The notes: a model not told the origin generated them from the sequence alone. A DNA stretch of 64,000 bases from Metridium senile (GCA_949775045.1 OX459106.1:622501-686500), one strand, 5' to 3'. Shown: positions 23,301 to 33,823, counted from the stretch's first letter. Numbers and translations: made by a program.

Positions 23301-26300
23301 CATCTGTTGTATTGGGTCACAGAAGTATTCTTACATTGTTCGCCCTCGTCTTTGGAAATGGGTTTTGAATAGTGTTGTTCTTCGTTTTTGTTGATTTGTC
23401 TTCTTTTTACATCGTGCTCTTTGCTGTCCTCATCGTTAGTTGTCTCGATAAAGCTGTTGTATTGGGTCACAGAAGTATTCTTACATTGTTCGCCCTCGTC
23501 TTTGGAAATGGTTTTTGAATAGTTTTTTTCTTCGTTTTTGTTGATTTGTCTTCTTTTTACATCGTGCTCTTTGCTGTCCTCATCGTTAGTTGTCTCGATA
23601 AAGCTGTTGTATTGGGTCACAGAAGTATTCTTACATTGTTCGCCCTCGCCCTCGTCTTTGGAAATGGTTTTTGAATAGTTATTTTCTTCGTTTTCGTTCA
23701 GTTTTCTTCTTTTTACTTCGTGCTCTTTGATGTACCCATCCTTAGTTGTTTCGCAAGATCTGTTGTATTGGGTAACAACTGTATTCAGAAATTGTTGTCC
23801 CCCTTCTTTGGAAATCCAATCCAGAAAGGCTCCCAGTTTTCTTGTATTTACATCTAGCTCTTTGCAGTCTTCATTCCATGTTGTTTCAATAGGCTTTGAA
23901 TTATCCGAGTTGAGGTTATCGCCTTGTGAGGTCTCGTCAATCAAACGTCTCTCGGTTTCAGAACTGTATTCAATGGTATTACTATCTACCGATAGTTTGA
24001 GATCGGTTTGGGAAGATTGTTTACTTTGAGTGGTCTCGTCACTCAAAAGCCTCTCGGTTTCAGAACTGTGTTCAATGGTATTACTATCTACCGATTGTTT
24101 GAGATCAGTTTGGGAAGATTGTTTACTTCGAATGGTCTCGTCACTCAAAATCCTCTCGGTTTCAGAACTGTCTACAATGGTATTACAATCTACCGACGGT
24201 TTGAGATTGGTTTCGACAGATTGGTTACTTAGTGCAGTCTCATCACTCAAAAGTCTCTCCGTTTCAGAACTCTGTTCAATTATATTACAATCTGCCAACA
24301 GAGTTGGATTTGGTTGGGCAGCCTCTTGATTTGAGATACCATATATCCTACGATACATTTTTTTATGTTGAATAAAGTGACGGGAAAATTGTCCTTTTTT
24401 CCTGATTCTGCAATTACAAACTACGCATACAAACAAACCATTACATTTCACTGAGTTAGCTGTTTTGATTTCTTCGATATTTCCATTCCTTGAGAGAAAT
24501 GTTTCCAACTCTTGGTGCCTTTGGAGATGCATGTCGTGTTTTGCTTTTTTCAAGAAAGCGAATTTGCAAATAGAACAATACAATTGAGCTGGTTCGACAG
24601 TTTTCTCTGAGTAGATATTTCCATTTTTTGAAGATAACGTTTCCGATTCAATTACGCTGGAATCGTTAGCTGACGTTTGTTTGGAGTTCTTGTTGCTGCT
24701 GCTGCACATGTTGTTGTTGCTGATGATGCTGGTGCTGGTGGTGCTGATGCTGGGCTTTATGATGTTGTTATTGGTCGTGTCAACACTGTTGTTGCTGATG
24801 CTGTAATTGCTGATGTTGTTACTGTTGCAGACATTGACGGTCATGGTGGTGCTAAAGCAATCTTTGTTGATGGTGTTGTTAATGCTGTTACTGTTTCTGT
24901 TGTCCTTGCTACTGCGGCTGTTGTTGTTGTTGGTTGTGATGCTGCTGCTGTTGATGGGCAAGATGTTACTACTGTATACCTTGTTGGGGGACTGGTCACT
25001 ATTGTCATTCACTTTGCTGCTGTCATTGGTGTTCTCGCAGTTCTTGATCCTGTGGCTACTGTTGTCGTCGTTGCTACTGCTGTAGACATTGATGGTCATG
25101 GTGTTACTACTACAATCCTTGTTGGTATCATGGTCACTATTGTTATGGTCTTTGCTGCTGTTATTTATGTTGTTGCTGTTGTCGATGTTTTCGCTGATAG
25201 TAGTACTGTTGTTACTACTACAATCCTTGTTGGTATCATGGTCACTGTTCTCATTGTCTTTACTGCTGTCCTTGATGTTGTTGCTGCTATTGGTGTTGTT
25301 GCTGCTATTGGTGTTGTTGCTGCTGGTGACATTGGTGGGCATTGTGTTTCTACTACAATCCTTGCTGTGTTGCTGGTGACTACTGTCATTGTCTTTGCTG
25401 CTGTCATTCATGTTGTCGCTGTTGTTGTCGATACTACTGGTATTGTTGTTGTTGTTGTTGCTGCTACCTTTGTTGTTGCTGCTACTGGTGTTGCTGTTCT
25501 TGCTGCTGTACACATTGATGAGTATGGCGTCACTGAAACTACAATCCTTGTTGGTTTCCTGGTCGCTACTGCCATTGTTCTTGCTGCTGTCATTAATGTT
25601 GTTGTTGTTGCTGCTGTAGACATCGGTGGGCATAGTGTTACTACTACAATCCTTGTTGGGAGACTGTTCACTATTCCCATTGTCCTTGCTGGTGTCACTG
25701 ATGTTGTTGCTGCTGTTACTGGTGTTGTTGTTGTTGTTGCTGTAGACATTGCTAGGTATGGTGTTACTACTACAATCCTCGATGGGTTCCTGGTCGCTAT
25801 TGTCACTGTTTTTGCTGCTGTCACTGATGTTGTTGCCGCTGCTACTGGTGTTGCTGTTGTTGTTGGTGCTGTTGACATTGCTAGGTATGGTGTTACTATT
25901 ACAATCCTCGATGGTTTCCTGGTCGCTACTGTCATTGTTCTTGCTGCTGTCATTAATGTTGTTGTTGTTGCTGCTGTAGACATCCATGGGCATAGTGTTA
26001 CTACTACAATCCTTGTTGGGAGACTGTTCACTATTCCCATTGTCCTTGCTGGTGTCACTGATGTTGTTACTGCTGCTACTGGTGTTGTTGTTGTTGTTGC
26101 TGTAGATATTGCTAGGTATGGTGTTACTACTACAATCCTCGATGGGTTCCTGGTCGCTATTGTCACTATTTTTGCTGCTGTCACTGATGTTGCTGCCGCT
26201 GCTACTGGTGTTGCTGTTGTTGTTGGTGCTGTTGACATTGCTAGGTATGGTGTTACTACTACAATCCTTGATGGGTTCCTGGTTGCTATTGTCACTGTTT

Positions 26301-28756
26301 TTGATGCTCTCACTGATGTTGTTGCTGCTGCTACTGGTGTTGCTGTTGTTGCTGTAGATATTACTAAGTATGGTGTTACTACTACAATCCTTGATGGGTT
26401 CCTGGTCACTATTATCACTGTTTTTGCTGCTGTCACTAATGTCTATCCTCTCGTTGGTAGTCAAGCTGTTGCTATTAACACCCTTGTCTTTGATGACTCT
26501 TTTGTCCAATGTGCTTATTTCATTATTTGTTTTTGGATTGTAATCGTTTTCTCTGGCACGTCTGCAGGTCTTAAGTCCCCTCGACTCTTTGTAAGATCGC
26601 CCATGGCATTGAGAGTGATAAACGTATGAGGAACGATAGACAAACTGTTTGCAACAGTCGCTGCATTTGTATCTCTTTTTGAGGATGTTAGGATTGCAAC
26701 GTTTCAATGGTGGGCTTGCTTTACATGGTGATTTTATTGCAGTTTCATGAGGTAATGCAGCTTGAGATGTCTCTTCTTCGGGCATTATGTGGTTGATTGT
26801 TCTGCTGATGTTGGTATTGTCTCTGCTGCTGTTATTGTCGTTGTTACTTCTATCTGAGGTGCTATGGTTAACGACGACGTTGCCAACGTTGTTGTAGCTC
26901 TTGTTATTGTTGTTCTTACTACTCCTGGTGGTGATGGTACTGCCATTGTTGCTGCTGTAGCTGTTGTTGTTCTTACTACATCCTTTCAAGTTGTTGATGT
27001 TACTACTGGTAGGGGTGCTGGTACTAATGTTCTTGCTGCTGCTGCTGCTGCTGCTGCAGATGTTGTTGTTGTTGTTTTTACTACCCGTGGTGGTGGTGGT
27101 ACTGCTGTTGTCACTGCAGAGTGACTCCACGGTTTCAGCTCCCTCGCCATCCTTGTCGTCAATCCTACGAAGTTTTCTTTCGTTTAGCTGACTCGATTGC
27201 TCGTTAACAGTAAGGTCATTTGACAGTAATGATTGGTCATTCTTTAAAACAGATGTTGATGGTTGAATAACTCCCTCACCCTTCAATTGTACAGTTGTTT
27301 TCGTTGACTGCTTGTGTTTACAAGATTCCTGGTCAAAATCGATGATATCGCCCGATGGCATTATGGCCATCAGACGACTCGATTTGATGTGATCACTTGG
27401 CTCGGATCGCAGTTTCTGCTTACAAGATTCCTGATCAAATAATTTGATATCAACTATTTCACCCGATGGCATTATGGCCTGCAGTGGAGTTGATATGATT
27501 TCATCACTTGATTCACATCGCAGTTTCTGCTTAAAGGATTCTTCAGCAAGTATTCCCCCATCGATGATATCATCAGATTGCATTATGGGAATTAGTCCAC
27601 TTGATATTATTTCTTTACTTGTTTCGCATCGCAGTTTCTGCTTAAAGGGTCCATGATCAAGTGATTTGACATCCACGATTTCATCCGAAGCATGCTCTAT
27701 CACTTCTTCCTGTAGTCGACTTGATATTTCTATATCAATTGACTCGGATAGTTTCTGCGTAAACAATTCATCACACAAACGTTTCTGTTGTGGCAAATTA
27801 GTCAATACTTCTTGATCAGTAACCTCGGTTGTTAGTGTGTGCTCAAGAGTGTATCCATCCGACAGTTTGTCGTCATTTGAATCTTTTGTAGTTGATACCG
27901 TAGTCTTAGCACGTGGTTCTTGAGCAAAAGATTTGCCATCGACAATTGCATATGGATCATTCTTTTGCTCCAGCTTAGCTGATTGTTTTGTATTAGATAA
28001 CTCGGTTGGCAGTGTTTCTTGATCCAAACATTTACCACTCCCTACATATTTTGCAGTTGGTACAGTAATTACCGCGTCATCTAGTTGCCTTAACCCTTTA
28101 TTCACAATAAGCTCGGTTGACGGTTTCTCAGTACACGATTCTTGAGAGTCTTGAATTTCTTCATCCAAAGGTCCACCACCCTTTTTTGTAGTTGGTTCCA
28201 CTGTTTTCTTGTCGGTTAGCTCATTTGGTTTCTTTCTCTCAGCTGATGGAGTTGCCTGCTTGTGTCTCCAAAGATGCATCTTAAACGTTCTTCGCTTTTG
28301 GATTCTCAAGCCACACAGTTCACAAAGAAATGCGCCTTGTACACGATTTAATGGGACCGGCTCAACAACCACATCTAGTTTTTTGCTCAAGTTTTGATGC
28401 TCCCGCAAATGATTCTTATACTTTGGCAGTGTCATAAACTTCTTGTCGCAAACTGGGCAGATTAAACAACCATTGATACGTTGCACTGTCTGTTTTAAAT
28501 TGATATCAGATAGCCATTCTGGATGCTCCATCAAATGTAGTTGGTACTTTTTCTTCTCCCAGAAGTTTTCTCTACAAAAAGGACAACAAAGATCTTCTCC
28601 ACAATGTGATGTTTCACTGCAATTGTGTATATCATTTCTATGTAACAATAGTTGGTCTTCTCGACGGAAATGTGCATTGCACACCTTACAAACATACCAT
28701 CCAGCATCCAAAGATTTGTTAGAAAGTACTACCCTTAGAGTGCTACCCTTAGACAT
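20339..28756 (-). CDS. Giant C2H2 zinc-finger protein (2805 aa, single large exon)
   Basis: Uninterrupted ORF, ATG at 28756-28754. A splice acceptor (ttttgcag) lies 12 bp upstream of the ATG, so 5' UTR exons are likely. Eleven C2H2-type fingers are visible: four near the N-terminus (about residues 20-165), one near 690 ('YKCSDCCKQFVYRSSYVYH'), two near 1390-1465, one near 2165, two near 2490-2545 and one at the C-terminus (about 2775-2801). Between them are Ser/Asn-rich repeats (about 545-1390, with a recurring 'NSDNSDQEPIEDCSSNTIPS'), four 'SSETERLLSDET' repeats, three to four 'KDEGEQCKNTSVTQYN' repeats, and about 2240-2475 with many GRP or GRPP cores resembling AT-hooks ('LGRPPKKGSK', 'GRGRPPN'). 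It is probably a nuclear DNA-binding protein; the target is unknown. At the 3' end ttgtaagt holds both the in-frame TAA and a splice donor, so it may end here or continue by splicing. Confidence 0.8.
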   Translation of the reverse strand: MSKGSTLRVVLSNKSLDAGWYVCKVCNAHFRREDQLLLHRNDIHNCSETSHCGEDLCCPFCRENFWEKKKYQLHLMEHPEWLSDINLKQTVQRINGCLICPVCDKKFMTLPKYKNHLREHQNLSKKLDVVVEPVPLNRVQGAFLCELCGLRIQKRRTFKMHLWRHKQATPSAERKKPNELTDKKTVEPTTKKGGGPLDEEIQDSQESCTEKPSTELIVNKGLRQLDDAVITVPTAKYVGSGKCLDQETLPTELSNTKQSAKLEQKNDPYAIVDGKSFAQEPRAKTTVSTTKDSNDDKLSDGYTLEHTLTTEVTDQEVLTNLPQQKRLCDELFTQKLSESIDIEISSRLQEEVIEHASDEIVDVKSLDHGPFKQKLRCETSKEIISSGLIPIMQSDDIIDGGILAEESFKQKLRCESSDEIISTPLQAIMPSGEIVDIKLFDQESCKQKLRSEPSDHIKSSRLMAIMPSGDIIDFDQESCKHKQSTKTTVQLKGEGVIQPSTSVLKNDQSLLSNDLTVNEQSSQLNERKLRRIDDKDGEGAETVESLCSDNSSTTTTTGSKNNNNNICSSSSSSSKNISTSTPTSSNINNLKGCSKNNNSYSSNNGSTITTRSSKNNNNKSYNNVGNVVVNHSTSDRSNNDNNSSRDNTNISRTINHIMPEEETSQAALPHETAIKSPCKASPPLKRCNPNILKKRYKCSDCCKQFVYRSSYVYHSQCHGRSYKESRGLKTCRRARENDYNPKTNNEISTLDKRVIKDKGVNSNSLTTNERIDISDSSKNSDNSDQEPIKDCSSNTILSNIYSNNSNTSSSSNNISESIKNSDNSNQEPIKDCSSNTIPSNVNSTNNNSNTSSSGSNISDSSKNSDNSDQEPIEDCSSNTIPSNIYSNNNNNTSSSSNNISDTSKDNGNSEQSPNKDCSSNTMPMDVYSSNNNNINDSSKNNDSSDQETIEDCNSNTIPSNVNSTNNNSNTSSSGNNISDSSKNSDNSDQEPIEDCSSNTIPSNVYSNNNNNTSNSSNNISDTSKDNGNSEQSPNKDCSSNTMPTDVYSSNNNNINDSSKNNGSSDQETNKDCSFSDAILINVYSSKNSNTSSSNNKGSSNNNNNNTSSIDNNSDNMNDSSKDNDSSHQQHSKDCSRNTMPTNVTSSNNTNSSNNTNSSNNIKDSSKDNENSDHDTNKDCSSNNSTTISENIDNSNNINNSSKDHNNSDHDTNKDCSSNTMTINVYSSSNDDNSSHRIKNCENTNDSSKVNDNSDQSPNKVYSSNILPINSSSITTNNNNSRSSKDNRNSNSINNTINKDCFSTTMTVNVCNSNNISNYSISNNSVDTTNNNIIKPSISTTSTSIISNNNMCSSSNKNSKQTSANDSSVIESETLSSKNGNIYSEKTVEPAQLYCSICKFAFLKKAKHDMHLQRHQELETFLSRNGNIEEIKTANSVKCNGLFVCVVCNCRIRKKGQFSRHFIQHKKMYRRIYGISNQEAAQPNPTLLADCNIIEQSSETERLLSDETALSNQSVETNLKPSVDCNTIVDSSETERILSDETIRSKQSSQTDLKQSVDSNTIEHSSETERLLSDETTQSKQSSQTDLKLSVDSNTIEYSSETERRLIDETSQGDNLNSDNSKPIETTWNEDCKELDVNTRKLGAFLDWISKEGGQQFLNTVVTQYNRSCETTKDGYIKEHEVKRRKLNENEENNYSKTISKDEGEGEQCKNTSVTQYNSFIETTNDEDSKEHDVKRRQINKNEEKNYSKTISKDEGEQCKNTSVTQYNSFIETTNDEDSKEHDVKRRQINKNEEQHYSKPISKDEGEQCKNTSVTQYNRCSEVAETEYSKERHIKKRKLDEQEETNSLSDATLLAEQPRSSPGKLLNTSVRYPKVYIKSTMQTWKENDSSAEHPTTNHGSNTNKSTIVGNDASLEMQNETDIASFVENQRTSQRNDFGSSKIDFQADSIGIHQDTISVEHQDSTIKDNARFSKEDVPYDGLKETRNLPMKRQISTLIPNQTIHSNQEEVLPQSNRINEAETLWKTTQNAKHPGTSVNSLLSSLSQIVHEITDPQSTVNETNEFQMSSSEEMNYPCNGKKAVFKNPTERQTDVFKTCTGSIPPAPSFTNSTDEDTNDHKSVSTTLQDKHNSELTTHLRHPTRSTSTGTPNKNKTTTPSIPQSHKRKHSFTCNKCFRTFDYYKCYTKHMDRHFFSEVYKNTGQSLKRKYCEQEEDQDGHANGDDSTSVGETSKTPLMPHEGDSFNTISLPRLGRPPKKGSKTYLTQHGKETSKTSSMPCLGRGRPPNISSTQHGTTLNTSLTQHGETSNTSSMPRLKRHPTETSLTHCEGRPLKTSLTQREGRPSKTSLTQRKGRPLKTSVTQHEGDSSNTTYSTPHIERPPKTSLTQPEGRPSKKSLTQRKGRPLKTSVTQHEGDSSNTTSMPHKERPPKKSLTQHGETSKAISTLHVEQPLNTSSKPLVGRPSKKSSTTHGTNTSKTIQAQHTDDETPTVKITCHRCGFIVASQEQLTNHLLLKHSEKTRSLRCTVCETAFLTTTQLVLHYRTHTTNHVQSTQRTASLSNVQNPAHSSTKNVKNRQHPTLLSNAKNTALISTKTQVHKRLTRTTRQIYKKADSRKRQAESELNNITRLQSSKLKRLKMSRRTRIKNRQKRSVKDDPSTVKTQNVGIEHKQTAKAVAISHVGIGTSDFSQPAQQMCAVISDRHKEVIQSISSETDDLSQVTTQILPMTSYIDTKNEQPTSVNYFLNSNQNDNYLISADHSEISSSPRADYAGRKMSIWVCNICSRSTAFTSHGQYLIHRKLKHPETL

Positions 28757-28766
28757 GCTGGTCCTG
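28757..28766 (-). promoter_or_regulatory. Splice acceptor and short leader before the zinc-finger ATG
   Basis: Read on the minus strand, the sequence is cttaattttgcag|gaccagcATG. It gives a pyrimidine-biased 3' splice site just before the start codon. The repeat array upstream would then be intronic. Confidence 0.45.
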
Positions 28767-28774
28767 CAAAATTA

Positions 28775-29612
28775 AGTAAGTAAGTAAGTAGGTAAGTAGG
28801 TATGTAGGTAAGTAGGTAAGTAGGTAAGTAGGTAAGTAGGTAAGTAGGTAAGTAGGTAAGTAGGTAAGTAGGTAAGTAGGTAAGTAGGTAAGTAGGTAAG
28901 TAGGTAAGTAGGTAAGTAGGTAAGTAGGTAAGTAGGTAAGTAGGTAAGTAGGTAAGTAGGTAAGTAGGTAAGTAGGTAAGTAGGTAAGTAGGTAAGTAGG
29001 TAAGTAGGTAAGTAGGTAAGTAGGTAAGTAGGTAAGTAGGTAAGTAGGTAAGTAGGTAAGTAGGTAAGTAGGTAAGTAGGTAAGTAGGTAAGTAGGTAAG
29101 TAGGTAAGTAGGTAAGTAGGTAAGTAGGTAAGTAGGTAAGTAGGTAAGTAGGTAAGTAGGTAAGTAGGTAAGTAGGTAAGTAGGTAAGTAGGTAAGTAGG
29201 TAAGTAGGTAAGTAGGTAAGTAGGTAAGTAGGTAAGTAGGTAAGTAGGTAAGTAGGTAAGTAGGTAAGTAGGTAAGTAGGTAAGTAGGTAAGTAGGTAAG
29301 TAGGTAAGTAGGTAAGTAGGTAAGTAGGTAAGTAGGTAAGTAGGTAAGTAGGTAAGTAGGTAAGTAGGTAAGTAGGTAAGTAGGTAAGTAGGTAAGTAGG
29401 TAAGTAGGTAAGTAGGTAAGTAGGTAAGTAGGTAAGTAGGTAAGTAGGTAAGTAGGTAAGTAGGTAAGTAGGTAAGTAGGTAAGTAGGTAAGTAGGTAAG
29501 TAGGTAAGTAGGTAAGTAGGTAAGTAGGTAAGTAGGTAAGTAGGTAAGTAGGTAAGTAGGTAAGTAGGTAAGTAGGTAAGTAGTTAAGTAGGTAAGTAGG
29601 TAAGTAAGTAGG
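28775..29612. repeat. 8-bp satellite (GTAAGTAG)n, about 105 units
   Basis: Almost pure tandem array directly upstream of the zinc-finger ORF; degenerate gtaa/gcaa repeats continue to about 29870. The plus strand carries GTAAGT in every unit. The minus (gene-sense) strand carries CTTAC, which fits the loose branch-point consensus yTnAy. The long Leu/Thr/Tyr-repeat ORFs across it are not genes. Confidence 0.97.
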
Positions 29613-29626
29613 TAAGTAGGTAAGAG

Positions 29627-29672
<46 letters not shown>

Positions 29673-29869
29673 AGAGTATGTAAGAGAGTATGTAAGCAAG
29701 TAAGCAAGAGTATTGTATTTAAATAAGTTAATGAGTAAGTAAGCAAGTACGCAAATAAGAAAGTTAGCAAGTAAGTAAGTAAGTAAGTAAGTAAGTAATT
29801 AAGTAAGTACAAAATGTAAGTAAGCAAGTAAGTAAGCAAGTAAGTAAGCAAGTAAGTAAGTAAGTGTTA

Positions 29870-30190
29870 CGTAAGTGTTGCTACGTGTAACTATGCATAG
29901 ACTATAGGGTGGGCCAATAATAGTCATTGCCTGGGAATTCTAAATCCCCCCCCCCCCCCCCATACTTTATGACCAGTCCCTAAATATTCATTGAATATCT
30001 AAACTTTCAGGAAGTAGAAGGGTAGAAGGTAGAAGTGTCCCTCTTACAGTTCTGTGTGCTGTTTTAAGAGGTAACAGCACCTTTGAATTGAATAGTGGTG
30101 AAATGTGAACTGGCAATGATAAGTGCTCTTTCCTGACACCTTGGACAATTATTCATGTCTCTATCATGGCAAACTCCCTCACGGGAGGGG
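29870..30190. other. Unique-looking non-coding interval
   Basis: A poly-C run sits at 29947-29960. Nothing else was recognised except ttattcatgtctctatcatg (about 30149), similar to an arm of the MITE at 54018-54175. Confidence 0.4.
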
Positions 30191-30195
30191 TGGGG

Positions 30196-30465
30196 TGGGG
30201 TGGGGGGGTACTTGACCCAGTTTCTGACGGGGACGTTCCGCTGGTACCTCTAAACCCTGGCCCTATTTAAGACAGCAGAATCCTAAAAATATGTACCCTA
30301 TTTCAAGACAAATTGGTAAAAAGTAGACCCTATCCAAGACTCAAGGGGGAAATTGTATACCCTAGGTAAGGCAATTTAAGACAAATTAGGCTAAATTGTA
30401 TACCCTATTCAAGACGCAAAAAGCCATACCCTATTTGGCGGCACGTCCCCGTATAGTAATTATAA
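30196..30465. repeat. Dispersed repeat with recurring ccctatttaagac motifs
   Basis: Internally repeated phrases of the type (t)accctatt(t)caagac occur at least six times, bounded by gggggggtacttgacc and ggcggcacgtccccgtatag. From memory, repeats with this layout are common in coral and anemone genomes. That attribution is recollection, not a search. Confidence 0.5.
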
Positions 30466-30469
30466 GGGA

Positions 30470-32023
30470 GCTCCATGATATTTTTCAAATCTGTTGTACA
30501 TGAGGTGTATAATAAGTGTACTTTGAAAATATTTCTTGATGTTGTCCTCTCCTTTCTGAGATATGAAAATTTGAAGTCTGAAAATGCAAATTAGGTGACG
30601 CCAATCAAGGCATTCGTCAAAGTTGTGCAAGCTTGTTTTTGTAAAGTAGTAAAACTGTTAATGGTAGTATGAATATTAGTAATACAGTTATCGAGCTTTA
30701 AAAAAATTGCTATAATTATTTCCAGATAACTTTTTTATATTTAATGATGCCTGGGATGACGTCACTTCATTTGCATTTTCAGATTTCAAATTTTTATATC
30801 TCAGAAAGGAGAGGTCGAAATAAAAAAAATAAAAAAATAATAAGAGGTTATTAACCGAGCGCGAGGTCTGTACGGGAAAATATCAGACCGAGGTCTTGAC
30901 AGTACGGAACGAGCGCAGCGAGGTCCGTACATAAAAGACCGAGGTCTGATATTTTCCCGTACAGAACGAGCAAGCTAGGTTAATAATTCGTTTATTATAT
31001 GGCTATTTTAAAGAGAGAAATTAATATTGTTTTTGATATTTTACGACGCGCGTTGCTTTCGAATGGCTTCCCAGTAGTTTTACTGAAAAAGAGCGGGTTG
31101 AAAGAGTTGAAACCTGTTTAAACCAGTTCAGTCATTCAGCATGCTGCTTAAACAAACTTACAGAAATTTTAATGCCAAGATATTTGAATTACTGCAGCTT
31201 TCTCCATCATTCTAAAATCAAAGATGATTTAAAGACAAAGGGTTTTGTTCATATCTCAACATCAAAGAAAGTCAAGAAACAAAAAAACAAGTTTTACCAA
31301 GAATTTTAGCTGACATAAAACAACGATGGATGTTGAAACGAGTTGAAATTCGTCGTTCTTGTGGATGTTTGCATCGAGAAATAGAGTCTACGGAAGCTTA
31401 TTTTTCGATAAATAATAAGAACTTTAATCAAAATCATTGTCAACTGTTGACGGAATTAATTTGTTTGTGTCATAATTTATGAAGAAGATGAAAACATGAG
31501 GATCGCTGACAGGACTTAGATTCAAATAAACCGACATTTTTAAAGATGTTTGAACCATTTGTATGCAGAAAAAGAAAGACAATAACACTTCTTGACTTCA
31601 AAGACGTTGTTAACTTTAAAAGACAAACTTATTGGAAATTTCAAAGCTTTTTAAAAGTGAATGAAAAGCAACGACATATCGCCAACAAAAGATAGCTCAA
31701 CTCACCGCCGTCGGGCAGTTGTTTACAAGGATAGATAAAAACTAAAAGTATACTTTTCAACTATTATTGAGGTATGTGAACTCATATGTTCTTTAGAGAA
31801 TTAAAAACAACTTATATACAGTGAAACAAAGGTTTTAGTTTTAAGCTTCACGGCCGTCAAAATAAAATACAAATGTTGGACCGTTGTCTTACCAACGGTC
31901 CAAGACGGCTCTGGACAGACCGCGCGCCAGCCAATCAGAATTCAGGAAATTACCAAGCCATATAATAAGTACACTTATTATACACCTCATGTACAACAGA
32001 TTTGCAAAATATCATGAAGGACA
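30470..32023. mobile_element. Palindromic element interrupted by a second element
   Basis: The outer arms pair: atctgttgtacatgaggtgt at about 30490 with acacctcatgtacaacagat at about 31983. A second inner pair is tctgagatatgaaaatttga (about 30556) and its mirror near 30785-30805. Between about 30843 and 31965 lies a different sequence with its own hairpin (ggtctgatattttcccgtac and mirror, 30863-30962) and ends tttattatatggc (30991) / gccatataataag (about 31956). The word ataataag is present on both sides (about 30838 and about 31961), compatible with an 8-bp target duplication. No transposase ORF is seen. Confidence 0.6.
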
Positions 32024-32625
32024 TTAGGTGCACTTTAAAGACAATGTCAAAATACTGTAAACATTCTCTAGAAGTTTTAGTTTTATACATAATGTATCTT
32101 TAAATCTAGAGGTGTAAGAATGTTTAATTAAAATCACTTATAATTACTATGAAAATCACTAGAGTGGTTAAATGTACGTTGAAAATTTGGCCTTGGGGGT
32201 GTGTCTTTTTGTACCACATGACCAATTTTGAGCAAAATGATTGGCCAGAAGCGATCACATGGTACAAAAAAAATTGGTCACAAGGACGGAATTTTTGGGG
32301 CATGATTACCAGTCTACTCATTTCCTAAGTAACAGATTTTGTATGTTTGGTGAGTGTGGGTTGCTAACCAACCATGTAAACTCAAGTAATGGATATTTCG
32401 AAATTCACAATGATTCAGTTTTCAAGACAATAAACTAAAACTATTAGAGAAAGCTTATTTTGACATTCTCTGACATCATTTTTTTTAAAACTTAAATATT
32501 TTAATTGGCAAGTTCATGTGACCAGGTTCTCTTTAAGCCAAATTTAAGCCAACAACCCTAGGATGACAGCATGGGTCAGTGGTAAATCAGCAAAGTTTCA
32601 TTTGGACATTTATTCAGTGAAATTA

Positions 32626-33018
32626 TATACACCCTATGCAAAAAGAGGAAGGGACTGGGAACAAGCAACACGAAACACCATGAACAATAAAATATTCCAA
32701 TACTATTTTTCCTTTACAAGAAAGAGCATGTCTAAATTAGTAATTTTGTAGAGTTCTGTTGTCATATATTGAAACACTCCAGAGTTATCAGCATTTAGAA
32801 TGTACCAAAAACGCGAAAACGAGGCTCTAAAGCCCAAGTGCAAATTTTAAGCCAAATCTTTGTAAATCCAAAACGCTGCAACTTTTGATCAGTTTATGTT
32901 ACTACATTACAATTTTGGAATATCACTAATTTTGATGTGCTCTTTCTAATAAAAGCAATGGTGTCTTCTAATACTGATTAAGTAATATAAGGAATAGCCT
33001 TTTTGCATAGGGTGTATA
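32626..33018. mobile_element. TA-flanked MITE with about 20-bp terminal inverted repeats
   Basis: The left end tatacaccctatgcaaaaag is exactly mirrored at the right end (33018 backward). Total 393 bp with TA at both edges and no ORF, which fits a Tc1/mariner-type non-autonomous element. Confidence 0.65.
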
Positions 33019-33761
33019 CCTCATAATGGCCAATACAAAAACGAGTAGAATATTGGGTACTAGTATCCCTTATTAATGTAATTAAGAAATGAATCTCATA
33101 AAATAAAACAGCAGATCAGGATATGTAAGATTCCTGATATTTGATGCTTTTTGTTGGACATTGAGTGAGTTACAGCCATTCAAAGCAGTCAAAAATTACA
33201 AAGGAATATATGGATTGGAAGGACAAGCATCCTTCCAAACCATACATTCCCTTCTATTTTTAGACATTTTCATGAGGCTGTATCTTAATCAGAATACAAC
33301 CAAATGCAACCAAACTCAGGAACCTTACATATTTTGATCTGCCCTTTTATTTATGAGTTTTGTTTCTTAATTACATCAATTAGGCAAACTAGTACCCAGT
33401 TCTTTACTCGTTTAGTCCCCTTCAAAGATCTATGTGCTTTCTTGAAAGGTATATGTAGTTGGTTCATTGCATCAAAGCTAGGAGTTAAATAGTCTCAATC
33501 ATTGCATGCCCAATATTCTTTCAGCTTCAATTCAAAGGCCTGGCTACCTTTCAAGATGGCGCAGGGAGCACTGACGGGGACTATTCAAGACATATTCAAG
33601 AAATGTATAATGTGACTATTGTAACCCTCTGAAATGTGTCCTTGCTGTCATAGCACAGCAGGGACGTAGCACCTTAAAAATGATTGGAGGGGGCTCACCC
33701 ATTGATTTCTGAAAATTGCCCTGAAAATAACTTCCATTCAATACACTCAATCTATGTTTTT

Positions 33762-33763
<2 letters not shown>

Positions 33764-33796
<33 letters not shown>

Positions 33797-33803
33797 GGGG
33801 GGG
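33764..33803. repeat. Poly-G tract
   Basis: About 32 uninterrupted G residues, then A and seven more G. Its length in the assembly is probably unreliable. Confidence 0.9.
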
Positions 33804-33823
33804 ATGCAGGCATACCAGATCTA

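Noticed and set aside
24677..26629. 650-aa Ala/Val-rich ORF on the plus strand and several Leu-rich companions
   Set aside because: Antisense shadow of the Ser/Asn-rich repeats of the zinc-finger ORF (AAC/AGC codons read as GTT/GCT).
28749..29851. Two long Leu/Thr/Tyr-repeat ORFs (over 300 aa) on the minus strand
   Set aside because: They are pure translations of the 8-bp satellite; any frame without a stop in the unit is open. No unique sequence is included.
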